This document shows positions 41,614 to 50,728 of a stretch of 64,000 nucleotides of DNA, one piece after another (the first letter of the stretch is position 1; each line of letters starts with the position of its first letter). The stretch comes from Sediminicola sp. YIK13 (GTDB lineage Bacteria > Bacteroidota > Bacteroidia > Flavobacteriales > Flavobacteriaceae): positions 3,204,501 to 3,268,500 of the forward strand of contig NZ_CP010535.1 in the NCBI RefSeq assembly GCF_001430825.1. The letters are read 5' to 3'. The position numbers and the translations under genes were made by a program. A model generated the notes under the pieces. That model searched no databases, was not told the origin of the DNA, and worked only from the letters and a program-made list of their open reading frames with translations.

Positions 41614-44415
41614 ATGGATAAATATTCTTTTTTAAATGCTGCGCATACTTCCTTTTTCGCAGAACTATATGACAAGTATTTAACGAATCCCGATAGCGTT
41701 GAGCCAAGTTGGCGTGCGTTTTTCCAAGGTTTTGACTTTGGTCAGGAGAGTGCCTGGGATGAAATGGAAATGCCAGCTTCATCTGCTGGTGCCGCCATGC
41801 CCCAAGGGCAGCAAGTGGAAATTCCGCAAACTCTTCAGAAGGAATTTCAAGTCGTAAAACTTATTGATGGGTACCGCAGTAGAGGGCACCTGTTTACAAA
41901 AACCAATCCTGTTAGGGAAAGACGAAAGTATACCCCAACCTTGGACATAGAAAACTTTGGCCTGGAACCAGGGGATATGGATACGGTTTTTACGGCGGGT
42001 CAAATCATTGGAATAGGTAAGAGTACCTTGAGGGAGATCATTGACCACTTAAAGAGTATCTATTGTGACGCCATTGGGGTGGAGTACATGTACATCAGAA
42101 CCCCTGAGCGTATTGAATGGATTCAAAATAGATTGAACATAAACGACAACCATCCTAAGTACAGTAACGACCGTAAAAAGCATCTTCTAAAAAAGTTGAA
42201 TGAGGCTGTTTCTTTTGAAAGTTTCTTGCATACCAAATATGTGGGGCAGAAAAGATTTTCATTGGAAGGGAACGAGTCTTTGATCCCAGCTTTGGACGCC
42301 GTTGTGGAAAGGGCTGCCGAAATGGGCGTGGAGCAGTTTGTGATGGGAATGGCCCATAGGGGTAGGTTGAGCGTACTTACCAATATTTTCGGAAAATCCC
42401 CTAAGGATATTTTTGGGGAGTTTGATGGGAAGGATTATGAGCAGGATATTTTTGATGGAGACGTAAAGTACCATTTGGGATGGACCTCCGATAGGATGTC
42501 CGACAATGGAAATAAAATAAAAATGAACATAGCCCCCAACCCGTCCCACTTGGAAACGGTAGGTGCGGTTGTGGAGGGAATCACAAGGGCCAAGCAAGAT
42601 GAGTATTACCCTGACGATTTTTCTAAAGTATTGCCCATTATAGTCCATGGTGATGCTGCCATAGCCGGTCAGGGCTTGGTATACGAAGTAGTGCAAATGG
42701 CAGATTTGGATGGGTACAGAACAAACGGTACCATCCATATTGTAGTGAACAACCAAATAGGGTTCACCACCAATTATCTCGATGCCAGAACCTCTACCTA
42801 TTGCACCGATGTGGCAAAGGTGACCTTGAGTCCAGTGTTGCACGTTAATGCAGATGATCCCGAGGCCGTGGTACATGCTTCCATGTTTGCCCTGGAATAT
42901 AGGATGACCTTTAAAAGGGATGTCTTCTTGGATTTATTGGGGTATAGAAAGTACGGGCATAATGAAGGTGATGAGCCTAGATTTACCCAGCCTAAATTGT
43001 ATAAGGCTATTGCAAGCCATCAGAATGCGAGAGACCTTTATGCGGCGAAATTAATTGCAGAAGGGGTTATCGACGAAAGTTTTGTGCCTAAATTGGAAGA
43101 AGAATACAAGGCTTCCCTGGAAGAGGATCTGGAAGATTCCAGAAAATTGGACAAAACGGTAATTACACCATTCATGGCAGATGAATGGAGTGGTTTTGAA
43201 GCGGTGCAGGAAGAGGAGATGATGAAGCCGGTGGATACCACTTTCGATAAAAAGAAATTGACCGAGATTGCCAAGATCATCACAGAATTGCCCAAGGGGA
43301 AAAAGTTCTTGCGCAAGGTGGTGAAGTTGATCGATGACCGAAAGAAAATGTTCTTTGAAACGGACACTTTGGATTGGGCCATGGGAGAACTTTTGGCCTA
43401 TGGTACATTGTTGCATGAAGGTTACGGAGTGCGTATGTCCGGTCAGGATGTGGAGCGTGGAACGTTTTCACACCGTCATGCCGTAGTAAAAGTAGAAGAA
43501 AGTGAAGAGGAGATCATGCAATTGAACATGCTTTCCGAAGATCAGGGAAGGTTTCAAATCTACAACTCCCTATTATCAGAATACGGGGTAGTGGGCTTTG
43601 ATTATGGTTATGCGATGGCCAGTCCCAATACCTTGACGATCTGGGAGGCACAATTTGGGGATTTCAGTAATGGGGCCCAAATCATGATTGATCAATATAT
43701 TTCTGCAGCTGAGGATAAATGGAAACTTCAAAACGGTTTGGTGATGTTGTTGCCACACGGTTATGAAGGACAAGGAGCGGAGCATTCATCGGCAAGGATG
43801 GAACGGTACCTGCAATTATGTGCCAAGGATAATATGTACATTGCAGATTGTACCACCCCAGCAAACATGTTCCATTTGTTGCGAAGACAGATGAAATCCA
43901 ATTTTAGAAAACCTTTGATCGTGTTTACCCCAAAAAGTCTCTTGCGTCATCCAAAAGCGGTTTCCTCTGCAGACGAGATGGCCAATGGCAAATTCCAAGA
44001 GGTGATAGACGACGTAAGTGCAGATGATAAAAAGATAAAAAGTCTGGTCTTTTGTACCGGGAAGTTCTATTACGATCTGTTGGCGGTAAAAGAGGAAAAC
44101 AATAGGGATGATGTTGCCCTGGTAAGGGTGGAGCAATTATTCCCATTGCCTGCAGCCCAAATGAAGGATATCATTGCGAAATATAAAAACGCGGATGACA
44201 TCGTATGGGCACAGGAAGAGCCACGTAACATGGGCGCCTGGAGCCACTTGTTGATGCACTTCAGTGATGTAAGCAAATTCAGGGTAGCCTCTAGAAGATT
44301 CTATGCTTCTCCAGCTGCCGGTAGCGCTGTACGTTCCAAAAGACGTCACCAAGAAGTCATTACCTATGTTTTTGATAAGACAAAGGACAACATGGTAAGA
44401 GAAAATATAAAATAA
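41614..44415 (+). CDS. sucA: 2-oxoglutarate dehydrogenase E1 component
   Basis: 933 residues from the ATG at 41614; the TTG at 41587 is not needed. It is the thiamine-diphosphate-dependent decarboxylase of the 2-oxoglutarate dehydrogenase complex of the TCA cycle. The N-terminus (DKYSFLNAAHTSFFAELYDK) matches the E1o family; MGMAHRGRLSVL, HGDAAIAGQGLVYEVVQMAD (metal/ThDP site) and the transketolase-like C-terminal half (SGQDVERGTFSHRHAV) are all present. Full length, with no decarboxylase/transferase fusion of the mycobacterial kind. sucB follows after 27 bases. Confidence 0.97.
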   Translation: MDKYSFLNAAHTSFFAELYDKYLTNPDSVEPSWRAFFQGFDFGQESAWDEMEMPASSAGAAMPQGQQVEIPQTLQKEFQVVKLIDGYRSRGHLFTKTNPVRERRKYTPTLDIENFGLEPGDMDTVFTAGQIIGIGKSTLREIIDHLKSIYCDAIGVEYMYIRTPERIEWIQNRLNINDNHPKYSNDRKKHLLKKLNEAVSFESFLHTKYVGQKRFSLEGNESLIPALDAVVERAAEMGVEQFVMGMAHRGRLSVLTNIFGKSPKDIFGEFDGKDYEQDIFDGDVKYHLGWTSDRMSDNGNKIKMNIAPNPSHLETVGAVVEGITRAKQDEYYPDDFSKVLPIIVHGDAAIAGQGLVYEVVQMADLDGYRTNGTIHIVVNNQIGFTTNYLDARTSTYCTDVAKVTLSPVLHVNADDPEAVVHASMFALEYRMTFKRDVFLDLLGYRKYGHNEGDEPRFTQPKLYKAIASHQNARDLYAAKLIAEGVIDESFVPKLEEEYKASLEEDLEDSRKLDKTVITPFMADEWSGFEAVQEEEMMKPVDTTFDKKKLTEIAKIITELPKGKKFLRKVVKLIDDRKKMFFETDTLDWAMGELLAYGTLLHEGYGVRMSGQDVERGTFSHRHAVVKVEESEEEIMQLNMLSEDQGRFQIYNSLLSEYGVVGFDYGYAMASPNTLTIWEAQFGDFSNGAQIMIDQYISAAEDKWKLQNGLVMLLPHGYEGQGAEHSSARMERYLQLCAKDNMYIADCTTPANMFHLLRRQMKSNFRKPLIVFTPKSLLRHPKAVSSADEMANGKFQEVIDDVSADDKKIKSLVFCTGKFYYDLLAVKEENNRDDVALVRVEQLFPLPAAQMKDIIAKYKNADDIVWAQEEPRNMGAWSHLLMHFSDVSKFRVASRRFYASPAAGSAVRSKRRHQEVITYVFDKTKDNMVRENIK

Positions 44416-44442
44416 TAACGCATCTATTAAAATTATAAAATA

Positions 44443-45672
44443 ATGATTTTAGAAATGAAAGTTCCCTCTCCTGGGGAATCTATTACCGAGGTAGAAATAG
44501 CAGAATGGTTGGTAAAAGATGGTGATTATGTGGAAAAGGACCAGGCCATTGCCGAGGTCGATTCCGATAAGGCCACATTGGAACTGCCTGCGGAAGATAG
44601 TGGAATTATAACTTTAAAGGCTGAGGTCGGTGATGCGGTTGCAGTAGGAGAAGTAGTTTGCTTGATCGATACAAGTGCCGAAAAACCGGCCGGTGGAGAT
44701 AAGGGAGCTAGTGCCAAAGCTGAAAAAGAAGAGGTGAAGGAAGAGCCTAAAAAGGCTGAAAAACCAGCGGAGCCTGCAAAAGCAAAAGAGACCTACGCGT
44801 CTGGGACAGCTTCCCCGGCAGCTAAGAAAATATTAGAGGAAAAGAATATGGATGCCTCTTCCATCAAAGGCACCGGCAGGGACGGTAGAATCACCAAAGA
44901 TGATGCAGTCAATGCAGTTCCATCCATGGGTACCCCTAAAGGTGGCAAGAGAGGTGAGACAAGAACAAAATTATCCATGTTGCGCCGTAAGGTAGCGGAA
45001 CGTTTGGTGATGGTGAAAAATGAAACGGCCATGTTGACCACTTTTAACGAAGTGGATATGTCGCCAATTTTTGATCTTCGCAACCAGTACAAAGAGCAGT
45101 TTAAAGACAAGCACGGCGTAGGGCTTGGTTTTATGTCGTTCTTCACCAAAGCAGTGATCAGGGCATTACAAATGTATCCTTCTGTGAATTCCATGATAGA
45201 TGGCAAAGAAATGATCTCCTTTGATTTTTGTGATATCAGTATCGCGGTTTCCGGGCCTAAAGGGTTAATGGTGCCTGTTATCAGAAATGCAGAGAACCTA
45301 TCTTTTAGAGGGGTAGAGGCAGAAGTAAAAAGATTGGCATTAAGGGCTCGTGAGGGTGAGATTACCGTGGATGAGATGACGGGGGGAACCTTTACCATTA
45401 CCAATGGTGGCGTTTTTGGCTCCATGTTGTCAACTCCAATTATCAATCCTCCGCAAAGTGCTATTTTGGGAATGCATAATATAGTGGAAAGACCAATTGC
45501 CAAAGATGGCAAAGTGGTTATAGCGCCCATTATGTATGTGGCCCTTTCCTATGACCATAGAATAATTGACGGCAAGGAATCTGTTGGTTTCTTGGTAGCG
45601 GTTAAAGAGGCATTGGAGAGTCCGGTAGAATTGTTGATGGACAATGATGTAACTAAAGGTTTGGAGCTATAA
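44443..45672 (+). CDS. sucB: Dihydrolipoyllysine-residue succinyltransferase (E2)
   Basis: A 409-residue E2 core of the 2-oxoglutarate dehydrogenase complex. A single lipoyl domain (1-~75, lipoyl Lys43 in [11 protein letters not shown]) is joined by an Ala/Lys/Glu-rich linker to an E3-binding domain (~125-160, [15 protein letters not shown]) and the acyltransferase domain with catalytic His372 and Asp376 ([11 protein letters not shown]). It is co-transcribed with sucA and ended by a strong terminator. E3 is not in the window. Confidence 0.96.
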   Translation: MILEMKVPSPGESITEVEIAEWLVKDGDYVEKDQAIAEVDSDKATLELPAEDSGIITLKAEVGDAVAVGEVVCLIDTSAEKPAGGDKGASAKAEKEEVKEEPKKAEKPAEPAKAKETYASGTASPAAKKILEEKNMDASSIKGTGRDGRITKDDAVNAVPSMGTPKGGKRGETRTKLSMLRRKVAERLVMVKNETAMLTTFNEVDMSPIFDLRNQYKEQFKDKHGVGLGFMSFFTKAVIRALQMYPSVNSMIDGKEMISFDFCDISIAVSGPKGLMVPVIRNAENLSFRGVEAEVKRLALRAREGEITVDEMTGGTFTITNGGVFGSMLSTPIINPPQSAILGMHNIVERPIAKDGKVVIAPIMYVALSYDHRIIDGKESVGFLVAVKEALESPVELLMDNDVTKGLEL

Positions 45673-45691
45673 ACTTCAAATACAATATAAT

Positions 45692-45721
45692 AAAAGCCCG
45701 AAGTTTACTTCGGGCTTTTTT
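45692..45721 (+). terminator. Terminator after sucB, shared with the convergent gene
   Basis: AAAAGCCCGAAG (45692-45703), loop TTTA, CTTCGGGCTTTTTT (45708-45721). It is nearly symmetric, so it can end both sucAB and the leftward protease gene. The protease stop codon (45705-45707) lies in its loop, and its last codons lie in the stem. Confidence 0.93.
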
Positions 45722-46157
45722 GTTTTAGGTAAACGCACTTTTTGTCGTAATCTATAATGGCTTTTCCCTTCTTTAGGACGTCGGCACCTACCACCCCATC
45801 AACGGGTTGAGCATTGTGGGATATCAAGGCTTCGTTTACGTGTACCAGATCAAAAAGGACCAGCTTCACCTTTTCTTGGGACCATTGCCCAATTTCGATA
45901 GTGTTCTTGGTGGATATTTGGGTCTCCATATTGGTGGCTCCAGCCCCGGCGGCCTTAATTTTGGAGTTCTTGGATACCAGTTCAAAATATTCAATTTTAT
46001 CCAGTCCAACACAAGTATTGGAGGCGCCTGTATCCAATATAAATCTACCGGTGATGCCATTGATCTTGGCAATGATCTCAAAATGGTCTGTTGCCGTTAG
46101 ATCTAAAGGCACTTGAATATAGTTTTTGCCCTTTAAGAACTTTTTGAGGCTTTTCAT
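45705..46157 (-). CDS. Retropepsin-like aspartic protease, single domain
   Basis: A 150-residue clan AA protein. The catalytic motif is FILDTGASNTCVG with Asp42; such single-domain proteins must dimerise to form the active site, as retroviral proteases do. A second typical element is GVVGADVLKKGKAIIDYDKK near the C-terminus. There is no signal peptide. The short length is normal for bacterial retropepsin-like proteins, whose substrates are mostly unknown. Its 3' end overlaps the sucB terminator hairpin. It is divergent from tatD. Confidence 0.88.
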   Translation of the reverse strand: MKSLKKFLKGKNYIQVPLDLTATDHFEIIAKINGITGRFILDTGASNTCVGLDKIEYFELVSKNSKIKAAGAGATNMETQISTKNTIEIGQWSQEKVKLVLFDLVHVNEALISHNAQPVDGVVGADVLKKGKAIIDYDKKCVYLKQKSPK

Positions 46158-46193
46158 TTATTTTTTTGGCAAAGATAAGGCTATTTTTGCGGC

Positions 46194-46961
46194 ATGATAC
46201 TTACAGACACACATACACATTTATATAGTGAGGCTTTTGATGAGGATAGGGAGAAGGTCATAAAAAAGGCCATGGATCTAGGGGTGAAACGATTTTTTAT
46301 TCCCGCTATAGATTCTTCATATACGGCCTCCATGTTGGCACTGGAAAAAGCGTATCCGGACCATATGTATCTTATGTCGGGCCTGCATCCGACCCATGTA
46401 AAGGAAAACTTTAAAGAAGAATTACAGCATGTGGAGGAGATGATGTCCACGCACAAGTTTTATGCGGTAGGGGAAATCGGAATCGACCTATATTGGGACA
46501 AGACCTTTTTAAAAGAGCAGCAAGAAGCCTTTAAACTTCAGATCCAACTGGCCAAAAAACACAAATTGCCAATTGTCATCCATTGCAGGGAAGCCTTTGA
46601 AGAGATTTTTGAGGTATTGGAAGAAGAGCGAGGGGATGATCTTTTTGGTATCTTCCACTGTTTTACCGGCGATTACCAACAGGCGCAAAGAGCTATAGGA
46701 TTTCAAATGAAATTGGGAATAGGGGGCGTGGTGACCTTTAAAAATGGAAAAATAGATACTTTTCTGGACCAAATAGACCCCAAGCATATTGTTTTGGAGA
46801 CGGACTCACCTTATTTGGCGCCCGTTCCTTATCGCGGGAAAAGAAATGAGAGTGCTTATCTTATCAATGTGGTGGAAAAGCTCGCGGGAATCTATAAAAG
46901 AAGTGAAGAAGAAATTGCCGAAATTACAACGGCCAATTCCAAAGCTATTTTTGGGATATAA
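46194..46961 (+). CDS. tatD: TatD family metal-dependent hydrolase
   Basis: A 255-residue TIM-barrel hydrolase of the TatD family, reported as 3'-5' exonucleases or DNases and D-aminoacyl-tRNA-related enzymes. The metal motif is ILTDTHTHLY at the N-terminus; GEIGIDLYWD carries Glu, VIHCREAFEE the His, GIFHCFTGD another His, and LETDSPYLAP the catalytic Asp. All expected ligands are present. An overlapping TATTTTTG box (46182-46189) ends only four bases before the ATG, so the transcript may have an almost absent leader. Asparaginase follows after 8 bases. Confidence 0.94.
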   Translation: MILTDTHTHLYSEAFDEDREKVIKKAMDLGVKRFFIPAIDSSYTASMLALEKAYPDHMYLMSGLHPTHVKENFKEELQHVEEMMSTHKFYAVGEIGIDLYWDKTFLKEQQEAFKLQIQLAKKHKLPIVIHCREAFEEIFEVLEEERGDDLFGIFHCFTGDYQQAQRAIGFQMKLGIGGVVTFKNGKIDTFLDQIDPKHIVLETDSPYLAPVPYRGKRNESAYLINVVEKLAGIYKRSEEEIAEITTANSKAIFGI

Positions 46962-46969
46962 TAATAAGT

Positions 46970-48004
46970 ATGGAAATGGAAGATAAAACCAAGATCATGT
47001 TGATCTACACCGGTGGAACCATTGGGATGGTCAAAGACTATAGTACTGGCGCCCTGAAGGCTTTCAATTTTAAAAAATTGGAAAAGCACATCCCGGAATT
47101 GAGTCAGTTGGATTGTAGCATTGACAGCGTCTCCTTTGACACCCCAATAGATTCATCCAACATGAATATCACACATTGGGTTTCCATAGCAACTATGATA
47201 GAGGAGCATTATGAAAATTATGACGGCTTTGTAGTTCTACATGGAAGTGACACCATGAGCTACACCTCCTCAGCGTTGAGCTATATGTTGGAACATTTGG
47301 CCAAACCTGTGATCTTTACCGGATCCCAGTTGCCCATAGGGGATTTGCGTACAGATGCCAAAGAGAATTTGATCACCTCCATTCAAATTGCGGCATTGCA
47401 AAATGGTTCTGGTCCCGTGATCAAAGAGGTCTGTCTTTATTTTGAATATAAGCTCTACAGGGCCAACAGGACCACCAAGTTCAATGCGGAACATTTTGAG
47501 GCGTTTGGATCCTTGAATTATCCCGAGCTGGTAGAATCTGGAGTGCATTTAAAGGTTCACTATGACCATTTATGGGTGGGAAATAGAAACAAAAAGTTCA
47601 TTGTCCATAAAAAAATGGACGATAATGTGGCTATCTTAAAACTTTTTCCGGGGTTAAAAAGGTCGGTTTTGCAAAGTATTTTGAAAATCCCTGGATTAAA
47701 AGCATTGGTTTTGGAGACTTATGGTGCAGGAAATGCCCCAACAGATGCATGGTTGCTACAAGATTTAAAGGATGCAATTGATGGCGGGCTGCACATCGTA
47801 AACGTAACACAATGCTCGGGAGGAAGTGTAATTATGGGTCAATATGAAACCAGTGAGCATTTGCAAAAACTGCAACTGATTAATGGTAAGGATATTACAA
47901 CGGAGGCTGCCATTACCAAACTGATGTATCTCTTGGGGAGCAACGTTTCCGCTAAGTTGTTCAAAACCATATTTGAAACTTCACTGAGAGGGGAAATGCA
48001 ATAA
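46970..48004 (+). CDS. ansA: Type I (cytoplasmic) L-asparaginase
   Basis: A 344-residue asparaginase hydrolysing asparagine to aspartate and ammonia. The first catalytic Thr is in IYTGGTIGMV, the second Thr-Asp pair in VLHGSDTMSYT and the Lys in RTDAKENLI. There is no signal peptide, so it is cytoplasmic. It lies in an apparent operon with tatD. Length and motifs are normal. Confidence 0.94.
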   Translation: MEMEDKTKIMLIYTGGTIGMVKDYSTGALKAFNFKKLEKHIPELSQLDCSIDSVSFDTPIDSSNMNITHWVSIATMIEEHYENYDGFVVLHGSDTMSYTSSALSYMLEHLAKPVIFTGSQLPIGDLRTDAKENLITSIQIAALQNGSGPVIKEVCLYFEYKLYRANRTTKFNAEHFEAFGSLNYPELVESGVHLKVHYDHLWVGNRNKKFIVHKKMDDNVAILKLFPGLKRSVLQSILKIPGLKALVLETYGAGNAPTDAWLLQDLKDAIDGGLHIVNVTQCSGGSVIMGQYETSEHLQKLQLINGKDITTEAAITKLMYLLGSNVSAKLFKTIFETSLRGEMQ

Positions 48005-48070
48005 ATTAACTGATTTAATTTCTTTTACTAATTATTTTTTTGTTATTTGGCCTCCCTAAAACAAAGGAAT

Positions 48071-48158
48071 AGAGAGGTGGCCGAGTGGTCGAAGGCGCAC
48101 GCCTGGAAAGTGTGTATACCCCAAAAGGGTATCGAGGGTTCGAATCCCTTCCTCTCTG
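48071..48158 (+). tRNA. tRNA-Ser (anticodon GGA)
   Basis: Acceptor arms AGAGAGG (48071-48077) and CCTCTCT (48151-48157) pair; the discriminator is G (48158). The anticodon stem CACGC/GTGTG encloses the loop CTGGAAA, giving anticodon GGA. A long variable arm (ATACCCCAAAAGGGTAT) marks a serine-class tRNA, and the T-loop is TTCGAAT. CCA is not encoded. Confidence 0.96.
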
Positions 48159-48237
48159 CTTTTAAGTTTTAATTTTTTAATCATAAATTTTTTTTATCTT
48201 TAACCCTATTAACTAACTAATTTTAAGTTTCAAAGAA

Positions 48238-49026
48238 ATGAAAAGATTATTCTCTATCCTGGCCATGGCTGGGTTGTTTGTACTAAGCACAAATACCGTA
48301 AATGCAAAAGCTGGAGCAACAGCGTTGGTTTCAAACCTATCGTCAATTGCTACAACAGCAGTAATGTTACAAGACGAAGCTCCTGCAGAAGTAGAAAAAG
48401 GCTTTACTCAAGTATTGAAAGAACAGTTTATTCAAGGTGGTGCCGGATTTATGGGTATCGTTCTTTTATGTTTGATTTTAGGTTTGGCAGTAGCGATTGA
48501 AAGAATTATTTTCTTAAATCTTGCTAGCACCAATACTACAAAACTTAAGCAAAGCGTAGAAGATGCTTTAGCTTCCGGTGGTGTTGAAGCCGCTAAAGAA
48601 GTTTGTAGAAATACAAAAGGACCAGTTGCCTCTATATTCTACCAAGGATTGGACAGAGCTGGCGAAGGTGTAGAATCTGCTGAAAAAGCCGTAGTTGCTT
48701 ATGGTGGTGTTCAAATGGGCCAATTGGAGAAAAACGTTTCTTGGTTGTCTTTATTTATCGCTGTGGCGCCGATGCTTGGTTTCATGGGAACTGTAATTGG
48801 TATGATTCAGGCCTTCCAAAAGATTGCTGCAGTAGGTAACTTAAGTGCTTCCCTTATTGCTGGTGATATTCAGGTGGCGTTATTGACAACGGTATTTGGT
48901 TTGATCACTGCGATCATCCTTCAAATCTTCTATAACTACATCATCGCTAAGATCGATGGTATTGTTAATGATATGGAAGATTCATCAATCGCTTTGATTG
49001 ATATGTTGGTAGATCACAAAAAATAA
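48238..49026 (+). CDS. exbB: MotA/TolQ/ExbB proton channel protein
   Basis: A 262-residue inner-membrane proton-channel subunit that, with ExbD and TonB, powers uptake through outer-membrane receptors. It has an N-terminal signal-like segment (~1-24), three membrane helices, and the family core PMLGFMGTVIGMIQAFQKIA and ALLTTVFGLITAIILQIFYN, which line the proton path. It is the first gene of a four-gene operon (exbB, small membrane gene, two exbD). TATCTTTA at about 48195-48202 may be its promoter -7 element. Confidence 0.93.
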   Translation: MKRLFSILAMAGLFVLSTNTVNAKAGATALVSNLSSIATTAVMLQDEAPAEVEKGFTQVLKEQFIQGGAGFMGIVLLCLILGLAVAIERIIFLNLASTNTTKLKQSVEDALASGGVEAAKEVCRNTKGPVASIFYQGLDRAGEGVESAEKAVVAYGGVQMGQLEKNVSWLSLFIAVAPMLGFMGTVIGMIQAFQKIAAVGNLSASLIAGDIQVALLTTVFGLITAIILQIFYNYIIAKIDGIVNDMEDSSIALIDMLVDHKK

Positions 49027-49052
49027 GTCGCACCCCTAATACAGAAAGCGTT

Positions 49053-49496
49053 ATGCACAAAATATTAAAATATATATTGGTTGCCCTAAGCTTAATTGGT
49101 GCCTTGTTATGGTTCCAGTTGCCTAGTGCAGATATGCCGGCTTCCGAGGCGGTAAATAGTACGCCTATGAACTTGATGTTCATAATCACTTACATCCTAT
49201 TGGGAATTGCAATTGTTTTTAGTGTTGTTTTTGCACTTAAAAACTTGTTGACGACTCCTGATAATATGAAGAAAGCTTTGTTCGCCCTTGGTGGTTTACT
49301 ATTGGTAGTTGCTATCTCTTACGGATTGGCAACAGGTACCGATGTAAATCTTACCGAAATGGCCAACAAAGGTATTCCAACAACGGAGAGTACAGTTAGA
49401 ACAATTGGAATGGGATTGAATGTATTTTTTATCCTGACCGCTGTCGCAGTACTCCTGATGATCGTTCCAGGAATCAAAAAAATGTTTAGTAAATAA
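49053..49496 (+). CDS. Small membrane protein of the ExbB/ExbD operon
   Basis: A 147-residue protein with about four hydrophobic helices (LKYILVALSLIGALLWFQL, LMFIITYILLGIAIVFSVVF, ALFALGGLLLVVAISYGLA, FFILTAVAVLLMIVPGI). There is no known domain. It is located between exbB and exbD, an arrangement typical of Bacteroidota, so it is likely an accessory part of the energy-transduction complex. Gap to exbD: 12 bases. Confidence 0.8.
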   Translation: MHKILKYILVALSLIGALLWFQLPSADMPASEAVNSTPMNLMFIITYILLGIAIVFSVVFALKNLLTTPDNMKKALFALGGLLLVVAISYGLATGTDVNLTEMANKGIPTTESTVRTIGMGLNVFFILTAVAVLLMIVPGIKKMFSK

Positions 49497-49508
49497 AAAT
49501 ATATAGTT

Positions 49509-50135
49509 ATGCCAAGAAGAGGAGCACCACCAGAGGTTAATGCCGGTTCTATGGCAGACATTGCGTTCTTGTTACTTATCTTTTTCCTAGTGACCACCAC
49601 TATCGAAACAGATGCAGGTTTGGATCGTATGTTGCCACCGATAGAGCCGCCTACAGAAGAACCGCCGATCATTAAGGAAAGAAATATCTTTACGGTTAAC
49701 ATCAACAGAAATGGCCAATTATTGGTTGAGGATGAATTGACCAACATTAAGGACCTTAGAACCAAAGCGATAGCTTTTTTGGATAACGGGGGGGCCGCTT
49801 CTGGTACACCAGAGTATTGCAGTTACTGCAAAGGGAAAAGAGATCCCGCTTCTTCAGACAATCCTACTAAGGCTATCATTTCTTTAAAGAATGACAGGGA
49901 AACCAAGTACGGAACGTATATTACAGTTCAGAACGAACTGGTAGGAGCATATAACGATTTGCGTAATAGAGAAGCGCAGAGATTATATAAAAGGGATTTT
50001 ACAGAAATGGAAGCCTTGTATCTGAATCCGGAGACACCATCCGCTGTGCGTGATGAGTTAAAGGAGAGGGTAGCAAACATTCAGGACCTGTTTCCACAGA
50101 AATTATCTGAGGCGGAAACGGCTACGTCTAATTAA
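49509..50135 (+). CDS. exbD: ExbD/TolR family protein with periplasmic CxxC insert
   Basis: A 208-residue protein with one N-terminal membrane helix (SMADIAFLLLIFFLVTTTIE), whose Asp takes part in proton movement, and a periplasmic ExbD domain. Compared with typical ExbD (~140 residues) it has an extra insert, including EYCSYCKGKRDPASSDN with a CxxC pair in the oxidising periplasm, and an extended helical C-terminus. It could form a disulfide or bind metal. A second exbD follows after 21 bases. Confidence 0.93.
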   Translation: MPRRGAPPEVNAGSMADIAFLLLIFFLVTTTIETDAGLDRMLPPIEPPTEEPPIIKERNIFTVNINRNGQLLVEDELTNIKDLRTKAIAFLDNGGAASGTPEYCSYCKGKRDPASSDNPTKAIISLKNDRETKYGTYITVQNELVGAYNDLRNREAQRLYKRDFTEMEALYLNPETPSAVRDELKERVANIQDLFPQKLSEAETATSN

Positions 50136-50156
50136 AGAGAACTAAAACAATATAAA

Positions 50157-50639
50157 ATGTCAAAATTCAATAAGAAAAAGGATGCTGCTTTACCAGCAGT
50201 GAACACAGCTTCACTTCCGGATATTGTTTTCATGTTGTTGTTCTTCTTTATGACGGTGACCGTAATGAAAGATAGTACACTGAAAGTGGAGAATACATTA
50301 CCAAATGCTTCCGAGATCAAGAAATTGGAAAAGAAGGACAGGGTAATCTATATCTATGTAGGGAAACCGACCCGTGAGTACGAAAAGGTTTATGGTACAG
50401 AATCAAAGATTCAATTGAACGATAAATTTGCAAGTGCTTCGGAAGTTGGGGACTATATTTTAGCAGAAAGGGCCAAAAAGCCTCAAGAATTGCAAAATGT
50501 ACTTACCACTGCACTTAAGGTGGACAAAAATGCCAATATGGGTATCATATCCGATATCAAATTAGAATTGAGAAAAGTGAATGCCCTGAAGGTGAACTAC
50601 ACTACATTTGAGGGTGATGCTTTCAGAAATTTACAGTAA
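50157..50639 (+). CDS. exbD: ExbD/TolR family protein (second copy)
   Basis: A 160-residue protein with one membrane helix (SLPDIVFMLLFFFMTVTVMK) containing the conserved Asp, and a periplasmic domain (YIYVGKPTREYEKVYGTESK, then MGIISDIKLELRKVNALKVN). It probably pairs with the preceding ExbD around ExbB. It is the last gene of the operon, which ends in a terminator at 50666-50699. Confidence 0.93.
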   Translation: MSKFNKKKDAALPAVNTASLPDIVFMLLFFFMTVTVMKDSTLKVENTLPNASEIKKLEKKDRVIYIYVGKPTREYEKVYGTESKIQLNDKFASASEVGDYILAERAKKPQELQNVLTTALKVDKNANMGIISDIKLELRKVNALKVNYTTFEGDAFRNLQ

Positions 50640-50665
50640 GCTTAAAAATTATTAGTTTATATATC

Positions 50666-50699
50666 AAACGCTCCAAAGTCAATTTGGAGCGTTTTTTTT
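50666..50699 (+). terminator. Terminator of the ExbB/ExbD operon
   Basis: AAACGCTCCAAA (50666-50677), loop GTCAA, TTTGGAGCG (50683-50691) and eight T. A strong intrinsic terminator. Confidence 0.95.
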
Positions 50700-50728
50700 A
50701 TATCTTATCCTACTTTTACCAGGTTCAT

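Noticed and set aside
44793-45530. Antisense frame of 245 codons within sucB
   Set aside because: The sucB frame carries the lipoyl and transferase motifs; the antisense product has no family features.
50684-50728. TTG start 45 bases upstream of the PorT-like protein
   Set aside because: It lies inside the operon terminator hairpin and would place 15 residues before a clear signal peptide.
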